This document shows positions 56,003 through 64,000 of a DNA stretch of 64,000 nt, piece after piece. A program made the translations under genes and the position numbers. This stretch comes from Cylicocyclus nassatus (taxonomy: Eukaryota; Nematoda; Chromadorea; Rhabditida; Strongylidae), in contig CATQJL010000316.1 in NCBI GenBank assembly GCA_958299035.1, forward strand, positions 16,345,676-16,409,675, given 5' to 3'. Numbering within the stretch: position 1 is the first letter of the stretch; each line of letters begins with the position of its first letter. The notes below the pieces were generated by a model. The model was not told the DNA's origin. It worked only from the letters and a program-made list of their open reading frames with translations, and made no database searches.

Positions 56003-56783
56003 TACGACATATCATTAGATAGAGCAAACCTAGGTCCACAATATTATGCTTAAAGTTTTGCAGCTGCTTCGATCCAAGCGAAGATTGAAGCCAAAAACAA
56101 AAAAGATCCAAGCGCCTCAAAAAACCAAGAAGAGATCAAAAGTCCATTCAAAAAAACCTTCAAAATTCCTAACTTGCTCACGCATTGTCATTTCGTATAA
56201 GATATTTCTCTATGCAGTCTGTTTTTTTCTTTCAGCTGGAAAGTGAAAAAACGTTTTCCATATTTTGCCGAATTAGTGCTGAGATGTTCTAGCACTAACG
56301 GTTGTATAGTTGCACTAGCAGTAAAACTTCACATTTTCCGCTTCTAGAAGAACTGTCCACGAGAAATATCGGATCTAGCTCTCCTTATCCGAATTCTTCT
56401 TGCCTATTTGCTGAAAATTCAAGATTTCTCGTAAACCAGCTGCTGTAAAAAACTGAAAATTTACATTCATACTTCTGAGATCCTGTAGTACACAACTGTC
56501 AGGGCTTAGCATTGTTTTTGTAAAAGCATAAAAATCGGTTTCCTAAATTCAAGCTGAGGCAAAAATACAGCAACTGAATAGAGAAATGTCTCATACGAAA
56601 TGACAATGCATGAGCAATTTAGAAATTTTGAAGGATTTTTTTTGAACGGACTCCAAGCTTTTCTTGGTTTTTGGACTCGGATCTTTTTGGTTTTTGGCTT
56701 CAATCTTCGCTTGGATCAAAGCTGCTGCTAAATTTTGAGCACGATCTTGTAGAGCTAGGTCTGCTCTATCTAAAGATATTAGG
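56003..56783. mobile_element. Foldback element, ~0.78 kb
   Basis: ATCATTAGATAGAGCAAACC mirrors the complement at 56760-56780. Arms of roughly 240 bp include GATCCAAGCGAAGATTGAAG at 56071 and its complement at 56715. The centre is near 56390. Confidence 0.75.
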
Positions 56784-56787
56784 TTGT

Positions 56788-57715
56788 AACATAAATCTTG
56801 AGACACTCTAACTTCTTACTGCGATAAGTCATGTAGTTCACGGTTTGAATAGGAACTTAGGACACCATTCAATAGAGCAAAACAAGCCCTACAAGATGGT
56901 ATGCAAGATTTCGCCCCAACATCGACCCACTTTAAGTTTGCATCCAAAATGTGAGCCCTACTGAAGGCTCAGAAAAGCGCAAAAAATTCATATCTTCGTC
57001 CAAAAAGTCCTACGAATCTCCAACTTTTTCATAAAAATTGCACACCACATCAGACACTCACATGAACCCTTCCTGATTTTTTCCTCATTTAGAAATCGAG
57101 AAAACGAAAATTTTCATGTTTGTACAGAAACGAAGCTATACTGTTTTCGCTCATGTATTTACATAGTACAAGCCCTCAGAAGTGTAACAGTAAATTTTCA
57201 GCTTTCTACAGGCTCTGGTTCTAGAGAAATACTGATTTTAGCACTTCTCACTCGGGTGTTTTATGCTAAAAATCATATTTCTCGAAAACTAGAGCTTGTG
57301 GAAAGCTGAAAATTTACGGTTATACCTCTAAGGGATTGTAGTTTACATTTACACAAGTGAAGACAGCTTAGCTTCGTTTTTGTGACTGGAAAATTCTCGT
57401 TTTCTCGATTTCTAAATAGAAATTTCAGAAAAAGTACATATGAGTGTCTGATGTAGTGTGCAATTTTTACGAGCAAGTTGGAGATTTGTAGGACTTTTTC
57501 GGACGAAGATATGAATTTTTCGCGATTTTCTGGGCCTTCAGTATGACTCACTTTTTGGATGAAAACTCAAAGTGTGTCGAGGTTGGGGCGAACTTTTGCA
57601 GACCATCTTGTAGGGCTTGCTTTGCTCTATCGAATGGTGCCCTGGCATCCTATTCAAAACGTGGACTTCATGACTTATCGTTAGAGTGTCTCAATACTTA
57701 TGTCACAACCTATAT
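56788..57715. mobile_element. Foldback element, ~0.93 kb
   Basis: TTAGGTTGTAACATAAATCT at 56788 mirrors ...ATACTTATGTCACAACCTA at 57715. Arms of about 450 bp meet near 57250 with almost no loop, at roughly 85-90% by eye. TA flanks fit a mariner-like insertion. Confidence 0.8.
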
Positions 57716-57741
57716 ATTCAACCTATTTGGGATATATTATA

Positions 57742-58626
57742 TTGGGTTGTCCCGAAAGTGTTGTCGGTTTTTTCAAACCACTGTAAAACCACGCACAATG
57801 AAGATTTGAGCGAGTTTCAACGTGCATTCGATGCAGCTTTTCCTTTTCTTTCTTATAGATACACTTTCATACCATAATCATGTATGCTTTTTTGATAATT
57901 GCCAAAATTCTCCACCTGTCAATTTTACCTGCTCAAAGTTGAGCTGTTTTTCAAAAATTTCATTACAAAGTTTCGAAAAAGACTAAGTATAGGTCAAACA
58001 GAGCAACTTTCGGGCTACAAGTTCATATTTTTAGATTCTTCTAATCTGCTGAATTTAATTAACTTCAAAAAATTATTTCTCCGGAGGCCTTAGCTTTTAG
58101 CAAAGTTATGAAACGCGTAATTGCAGCAAAAGCATGAAAGCTTTTGAGTTTTTGCGAATTCAAACTTGTTTCTTATTTAGCATCATTTATGCAACATAAC
58201 CAAGTTGAATTTGTTTCAAAAATCAGCTTTTTGGAATTTTCGGTAATTTTACGTGATAAAACGTGTTCAAAAAGCCGCGGTTTTTCTCAAATAAGTAATT
58301 ATTACAGACATTATAAACGTGGCCCACGTAATCTAAAATAGATGCAAAGTAGCCAAAGGTTTGCCCTACATAACAGTCACCAGCGTTCATCGAAAATATC
58401 AAGATGAAAAATCTGAAAATTCAGAAAAGTTTTGGCGCTACTGCTGAGGTGCTCAAAAAGCCATGGCGATAACATCGTAAAGACGGGGTAGATCAGGGAA
58501 CAATTATAGCTATAAGAAAGAGGATACAAAAATAAATAGAATGACACCTAGGCCGTCCATAGATTGGTGTTCTTTGAGGTTTGGTGAGCGATGAAATAAA
58601 CCGACAAAACTTTCGGGACAACCTAA
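57742..58626. mobile_element. Mariner-like MITE, TTGGGTTGTCCCGAAAGT ends
   Basis: Left TTGGGTTGTCCCGAAAGTGT and right ACTTTCGGGACAACCTAA with TA outside both. The shared inner word GTCGGTTT extends the repeat. No transposase motif is found in the 885 bp. Confidence 0.8.
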
Positions 58627-58737
58627 TAGGATTTTCCGGATTAGTGCGGTTTGTACCTACTTGTGCAGGAATTATGCACCAACCTATAATATATGCTATT
58701 TTCTGGTAAAAGATACATGTTTAGTGGCTCGCATGTG

Positions 58738-58855
58738 TAATGTATTAGGCTGCTGCATAAGTTCAGCCCAATTTTGATATTGAATTTAAACTAACATTGT
58801 AATGTATTAGGCTGCTGCATAATCTGTCCAGTTTTGATATCGAACTCGAATTATC
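58738..58855. repeat. Duplicated mariner-like end
   Basis: GTAATGTATTAGGCTGCTGC appears twice, 60 bp apart (58738, 58798), each followed by 'ATAA...TTTTGATAT(T/C)GAA'. Looks like a tandem duplication of a TTAGGCTGCTGCATAA end; no partner end is seen. Confidence 0.65.
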
Positions 58856-59249
58856 ATAACTTTTTTCAAAATCAACCTTTTTCATAACCTTAATTCCTGT
58901 GTATTAAGCACTTCTTTGGCTATCAGAAAAATAGTACGACAGCAAAAAACCCTGTTAAAAAAGAAGCGAGAATTCAAAAACCTAACAGCGTTCTTCTTCA
59001 CACCTATTTTCTTTGACTTGGCAATGCTCCCTTATGAAAAGTGACAGGCATATAAATAATGATTAGACAGAGAAAATTTCAAAGGTTATTCTACAGCTTA
59101 AAAGTGCTCGGGTCTTTCGTGCCAAAAGATATTTTTGAACAAGTAATAATGAAGCACTTTTAATCTCGTTTAGCGCATGTATGCCTACTTTCAAATAATA
59201 GAGATTTTATACTTGCCGCAAGGTAAAAAGTACTGTTGACTGGGCTCTG

Positions 59250-60745
59250 GTAGCTCTTTCCTAGGGGTGAGGGAACTTAGGAACCCGAGCCTAATTAGCT
59301 CGATTCGGGGAGTGCCTGCAGGATACAGTCATGCTCGCTATCCCCGATGGCTCCTTAGGATATGGCGACAAGCTAAGCCCCGCCCCTGATAGCCTGTTTT
59401 GGAACCTGGCCGAGGAATACTGAAAATCCCAGTTGGACTTCACTGAGACTGGATCTTAGACAAAAACCTTCAAAATGATCGTACAAAGGTAAAATTAGGT
59501 TCAAACGAAAGAGAAAAACTGTGCCGTCATTATCACGTAGCTACTGATTGAAACTAATGGAACACAACATTCTTTTTTGCTCAATAGTTTAGTTAAATGT
59601 CAAATTCAGACAAAACACTGAGATTCATTCAAGAAACTCTGAAGCTTTCCAAAATAATTTATTTCAGTGCAAATCGGGCAAAAGATTAGGAAATTGTTTG
59701 AGAAGTGACACTTTAAACTTCTCAAAAAATAGTTATTCAAGTGCTGAAATTGGGACAAAAAACTAGAGAATCAATCAAGAAAAGACAGTTCAAAAACTTC
59801 TCAAAATAGGATTCATTTATGTGATGAAATTCGGATAAAAGACATTCAAGAAATGAATTCAGTAATCATAACTGTTAGAGTTGCCTGAAAAGAAAGATAT
59901 AAAAAGAAAAATCGGCATTATCGATAGTAACGATAAGTAAATTTTATACTTACGCTTCATTTGTAAGAAATCTCGCTCAGACTGTTTTTCCAACCTTTTT
60001 TGCCGTAGGTTGAGGCCATTACTTACAGCATCTTTGGCGGATGTTCTTCGCACATCAGAATCGTCTACCGCTAACAGACTGTCTTTGATCAGCAATATCA
60101 ATATTGAAGCTTTTGAACCGTCCTTGAATGATTTTCTAGTTTTTCACGCAAATTTCAATTTCGCACTGTCATCTTGAACGGTTTTCTGGCTCCAAATTTT
60201 AGCACTTTTTCGTTTCTTGAATGGTTTTCTACTCTTTCGCCCGAATTTCACCACTGAAATAGACTATTTCTTAAGAAGCATTTGAGCTGCCATCTCTCAA
60301 ATGATGCCCTGGTCTTTTGCCCTTCCAAATTGAAATTAGCACTCCAATAAGCTGTTTTTGAAAAGGCTGACAATTAAGTAGTTTCCCAGTGTTCTGTGTG
60401 TTGACACTTAAATGAACTTTTGAACAAAAAGAATGTTGGGTTTCATCATTTTAATCAGTAAATACTGATGACAGCACAGTTTTTCTTTTTCGTTTGAACC
60501 TAATTTCACCTTTGTACGATCATTTTGAAGGTTTTTGGCTAAGAGCCAGCTTCATCTGAAGTTCAATTGTGATTCTCCTCATACCTTGGTCAGGTTCCAA
60601 AACAGGCTCTCAGGGGGCGGAGCTTAGATTGTCGCCTTGTCCTAGGGAGCAATCGGAGATAGTGAGCATGACTGTGTCCTGCAGGCACTCCCCGAATCGA
60701 GCTAATTGGGTTCGGGATCCTAAGTTCCGTTCCCACTTTCCTAGT
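59250..60745. mobile_element. Foldback element, ~1.5 kb
   Basis: AGCTCGATTCGGGGAGTGCC at 59298 and its complement at 60690; AAAACCTTCAAAATGATCGT at 59463 and its complement at 60535. The centre lies near 60000. The loop holds the coding-like minus frame listed next. Confidence 0.75.
59859..60101 (-). other. Open frame in foldback loop, unknown
   Basis: 80 codons including LAVDDSDVRRTSAKDAVSNG and RQKRLEKQSERDFLQMKRK, which is heptad-like and charged. GCT|GTAAGT after SAKDA could be a splice donor. No family recognised; it may be chance or a captured exon. Confidence 0.25.
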
Positions 60746-61084
60746 CACGAAAACTTATTGCTTGTAGAATTTTTGTACAAAACATCTCAGTTTTGAGAAA
60801 ACAGACAGATGGACATGGAAACATTTTGAGAGGTAGAAAAAAAAGCAGAGGCCCTAGAAAAATTCTTTGCCATTTTTTTACAGACAATGAGTGTGACACC
60901 ACAGCACCTAGTGACGCTGTCGTCCGAATAACTGACTGCTGCACGAAAATGCTTTCTTATCATGGTTAATTTTACGATACCTTGAGAAAACTCGAGTCGT
61001 TAGCTACAGAACATACGATGATCGGCCGCAAATTTTATATTGCAAATGCGCTCGTACCCTAGTTTTTTCCATTTCCCACCAATT

Positions 61085-61860
61085 TAACATCCTTGTCACT
61101 AGTGAAAGTTCCTGAAGCCTGGAAGGAAGCTTTGGCAATGTTCATTTCCAAAAATGAGAGATAATAGAGATATAAATCGACAGTAGCAGCCTTATTCCCA
61201 ATTTTCGTCTCATCAGCATAATCGCACTTTCGGGCAAAATCTCAAAGAGGTTTGTAAAGAAACGCCTACTTGACTGGCTCGATACAAAAGGAATCTCTCA
61301 AGTCCAAAATAGCTTCCTTTTTGGAGGTTCTACTACAACTCTGCTTTCCGAATCTTTGTTTGTTGGATTAGGCATGAAAATGGTAAATCAGTTGACATCG
61401 TATTTATTGATTTTTCCAAAGCGTTCGACAGAGTTGATTCACTGTGGCCTGCCTCAGAAACCCGAACAGTACGGTATTCGCTCTCAGCTCCTATCCTGAC
61501 TTTCACCTTTTTTCGCGAAAGAGGCACGACAACTGGCACACTTTCTTTCTTTTCACTTCTTACTTAAACTGCTGAGTTACCTTGTTTCTTGAAAACTGAA
61601 AAAAAAATCCACACCTAAAAATACTAGTTTTTGCAGACCACAAAACGATTTATTTTTGCTACGAAGATAGAGAACAATTTGAAGTTTACAATGCAATTTT
61701 TTCCGCGACCGAAACTATGAAATTATGGTTTAGAAAATGGGATTTCTCAGTAAACCCTTCTAAAACGAAAGTTCTACACCTTGAAATCTCTACAAGCTGC
61801 ACCTATGAGCACGATGGAATCATCTTGAAGCACAGTAGGAGAACAAAGATCTGGGTGTTC
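61085..61860 (+). pseudogene. CR1-type reverse transcriptase, heavily decayed
   Basis: Recognisable blocks in shifting frames: VPEAWKEALAM, LSGKISKRFVKKRLLDWLD, KGISQVQNSFLFGGSTTT, SVDIVFIDFSKAFDRVDS (motif A), and, after a deletion that removes motif B, FADHKTIYF (decayed YADD) with REQFEVYNAIFSATETMKLW. Related to, but not a copy of, the CR1 at 15498. Confidence 0.75.
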
Positions 61861-62134
61861 TTCGAGACAACCACCTTAAACTTACTAACATACTAACCTC
61901 ATGATTAACAAAGAAAGTTTGCTTAATCGAAGCGGCGATTTGAAACGTGATGTACACTAATGGATAGTGCTTGCAACGCTGATCTCAGATTCTTCTAAAA
62001 CTGCGCGGCATTATTCTAAACAAAATTATGAGCTGTTATGATGTCAAATTTTCGTGCATTTTCAGACGCAAAATCATGACAATTTTCATACAAAAGTATG
62101 CAGGATCAAGCAGATACACTAGTATGCATGTAAG
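61861..62134. other. No recognised feature
   Basis: Probably the decayed 3' part of the CR1 remnant; no motifs. Confidence 0.3.
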
Positions 62135-62136
62135 TA

Positions 62137-62345
62137 CAGTCGAGTAAATTTTCCAATAGTATGCTTGGACTGAAGGTGAAATGCGGTAAAGTTTACTCGT
62201 AAACAAGTAACCACGCCAGTAATGCCACCCCTTTGCGTGCGCATTTCGCCGGCGTCACGGGCGCAGCATTTGTTCACGCGCAAATTTTACCGCATTTCAT
62301 CTTCAGTGCAAGAACACTATATTGAGCGGAAAATCTACTCAATTG
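62137..62345. mobile_element. Small 209-bp MITE
   Basis: CAGTCGAGTAAATTTTCC and GGAAAATCTACTCAATTG with TA on both sides. Inverted arms extend to GAAATGCGGTAAARTTT around a GC-rich centre (CGCCGGCGTCACGGGCGC). Confidence 0.75.
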
Positions 62346-62397
62346 TAGGTCTTATTTAATTTCATGCGAACGTTTTCAAGTGTTTCCGACTATATTA

Positions 62398-62625
62398 TTA
62401 GGTTGGCCCGAAAGTTCAGTCGCACCATTTTCAAAAATTCATGACTTCTGCTTTTTCCAACCGATTTGACTACTTCTGTTTTTGTATGAAAGAGTAAGTC
62501 ATCCTTATGGTGACATCGTAGCTGCTTACTAATGTTCATCTGTTGCACAGATAGGAGCGTTAGAAGAAAATTAGTCAAAATTGAATTTTCTGTGTAAGGT
62601 TATAAAAAATCGGAAACTTGCAGCA
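62398..62625. mobile_element. Mariner left end, partner outside or lost
   Basis: TTAGGTTGGCCCGAAAGTTC then AGTCGCACC, preceded by TA. 'CATCCTTATGGTGACATCGTAG' follows. No right end appears in the window, and a foldback fragment begins near 62626. Confidence 0.55.
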
Positions 62626-63185
62626 AAAACTGCTTGCTTTTCTAAGTCAAAATCACTAGGCACTGTGCTATCAAAAGGTGCACGCTCGGCCCCGGTCTAT
62701 AAAGTTCGCCGAGTTACGAACCCACGAAAACACGTCCTCATGAATTTCGCTCAAAGTGTAAAAATCGCCTATTTCGTCGAAATTCCATCCTGAGTGGTTG
62801 TATGACATACTGATCAAATCTGTTCACATTGGTTAATGGTCTTACTGTGCTGGATTTGGAAATTAGGTAGATCCGAGCCCAAGCTACGAAGCTGCTTCGA
62901 TGTTCAATTGAGCAGCTGAAGAACGCGGGACCACCATATTCAATTCAATGGGTTCCCTTAGGCGAAGAGAACAAGTGCAACCAGAAGGTCATACAACCAC
63001 TCAGGGTGGAATTTCGACGAAATAGGCGAACATATTGTATACCAGAAGATTCGTCTCATCAAACTGAAGCCAAATCTTCCCGCAGATTACAAATAAAACT
63101 GTTTTGAAAGAAGTTATAGCTAAATCCCGTTTATCCCGACAATTCCGCGAATCCCGACAATCCCGCAGTTTTGGACAAATTCTAC
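62626..63185. repeat. Chimeric fragment of the foldback superfamily
   Basis: 62630-63028 matches the centre of the 27718 element (GAGTTACGAACCCACGAAAACACG) and is itself inverted around about 62905. From 63040 it switches to the tip sequence of the 45191 element (GAAGCCAAATCTTCCCGCAG, AATCCCGCAG repeats). This links the two families. Confidence 0.7.
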
Positions 63186-63284
63186 CGCTGCAACTGTATA
63201 TACTGGGATGTATGGGATGGATGTACATATGTACTGGGATCGCGGGAGGTATGCCTTAGGCCTATGTCACCTTTCATCTTCTAC

Positions 63285-63488
63285 AGAAAACGTAAATTGT
63301 CATTTCTGCCTTACCAATCCCATTCTTGCAAAAACCAAAAGTTCTCTGTTCTAACAGATTCGCCGATTGAGCGCGCGATTTCAAACCTGCCCCGAATTAA
63401 ACAAAAGGGTTTTTTACAGCGAAGAGAAAAGGAAACGACTCCAAGTTGGTTGTACATAGATGGACAGACTATGTATGAAAAATTATGA
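63285..63488 (+). CDS. Candidate 3' terminal exon, unknown
   Basis: After a possible acceptor (TTCATCTTCTACAG) the frame reads RKRKLSFLPYQSHSCKNQKF, SVLTDSPIERAISNLPRI and ETTPSWLYIDGQTMYEKL before TGA. Ordinary protein composition, no recognised domain. The frame also runs open upstream into repeat DNA, which weakens the case. Confidence 0.25.
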   Translation, partial: RKRKLSFLPYQSHSCKNQKFSVLTDSPIERAISNLPRIKQKGFLQRREKETTPSWLYIDGQTMYEKL

Positions 63489-64000
63489 AAAAACTATGTG
63501 AATTGAAGGTGTGGCAAACTTTTTTTCGAAGTTAGGTGGCTTTCCAGCTACCTGAACAGCCACCTGATGTGGCTGTAAAAAGAAAAGTCATAAATTCCCC
63601 TACCTTCACGTAATTTTTCCATATGTTTAGCATAACATTCTTGTACATCAAAACCCTGCATCGGAGTTTTTGAATCTCCCTTAACTCTCTCTTCCCCGTC
63701 CCGTTACAGCCCTACATATTTTGTATGGCGGAGGCAAGTCTGCTCTAAGCGCATAAGGGTGCGCGTCGGACACAGCATGCCGACAATTTGGAGAATACAA
63801 ACATCTTCAGTTCGTTTTGTCTGTTCAATATCGCTTTTATATTTCGTTCCATTAATTTTCGCTATTCATTTTGATCCATTCATGATTGTGTCACAGGTGA
63901 TGTCGTATCGTGGCAAAGTCTAAGTAGACTTCGTTTTTGAAAATCAAAAAAGCCACCTCATGCCGAGCCCTGCTTGTTAGGCAATTCAAATTGGAAAAGT
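63489..64000. other. No recognised gene; AGGTGGCT hairpin
   Basis: AGGTGGCTTTCCAGCTACCT and CAGCCACCTGATGTGGCTG (63534-63578) form overlapping short hairpins; AAAGCCACCTCATGCCGAGC recurs at 63949. Possibly the end of another small element. Confidence 0.35.

Larger units (their letters stand above)
55956..58687. mobile_element. Composite TIR-bounded region (tentative)
   Basis: ATAGGTTATGCATAATTCCTGCACC at 55956 pairs with TGTGCAGGAATTATGCACCAACCTAT ending at 58687. Inside are two foldbacks and a mariner-like MITE. The original element was probably short. Confidence 0.45.

Overview
The window looks like repeat-saturated intergenic or intronic DNA from a nematode. The case for a nematode rests on RTE- and CR1-type LINE open reading frames of the kind common in nematodes, mariner/Tc-type ends with TA duplications everywhere, short candidate exons with nematode-like splice signals, and the recurring 'CTGTAGGATTACGGTA / TACCGTAAAC' words typical of nematode repeats. 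A strongylid-type parasite is my guess, not a demonstration. No intact protein-coding gene is visible. Nothing here is bacterial: no operons, CRISPR arrays or ribosome binding sites. A few short candidate exons (4436-4534, 33349-33452, 33952-34009, perhaps 63285-63488) may belong to a host gene whose introns have filled with transposons.

Layout. 1-2300: CA/CATA microsatellite split by a TA-flanked MITE. 2300-11600: alternating non-autonomous elements, namely TTAGGTTG-type mariner-like MITEs, two 679-bp CAGGGTGTCCC-type MITEs, and a roughly 700-bp Helitron/Helentron-like family with a hairpin end. 11608-18434: a 6.8-kb TIR-bounded mariner-like element swollen by a broken RTE LINE (minus strand), a broken CR1 LINE (plus strand) and a TTAA-type foldback MITE. 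18900-21243: a hAT-type foldback with a perfect 8-bp target duplication. 22110-26613: a truncated MITE, a 500-N gap, then a stretch that is the reverse complement of 44176-47560. 27100-31905: a mariner/Tc transposase pseudogene split by a 3.8-kb TA-flanked foldback element. 31906-34150: mostly single-copy DNA with candidate exons. 34153-37135: two convergent Helitron-like copies, a TTAA MITE and a 389-bp tandem duplication. 38240-41686: a SINE-like unit, a mariner end and a Penelope-like element with a head-to-head partial copy. 41711-42210: a second 500-N gap. 42211-52260: a ~10-kb nested palindrome with 1.95-kb outer arms of degenerate satellite and a 4.4-kb inner foldback. 52261-64000: more foldbacks, MITEs, a LINE ORF1-like fragment and a decayed CR1 RT.

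Two themes dominate. First, the DNA is built from nested inverted repeats at scales from 40 bp to 10 kb; several have exact target duplications and so are real transposable elements. Second, four copies of the SMART/template-switch PCR primer are embedded in the sequence, two of them touching the N gaps and two replacing about 25-35 bp of otherwise duplicated sequence. The assembly therefore contains library-amplification artefacts, and the largest inverted duplications (22-27 kb against 44-50 kb) need independent confirmation. I see no new cellular system; the most interesting biology is the foldback families, the hairpin-ended Helitron-like family and the Penelope element with a hammerhead-like core.
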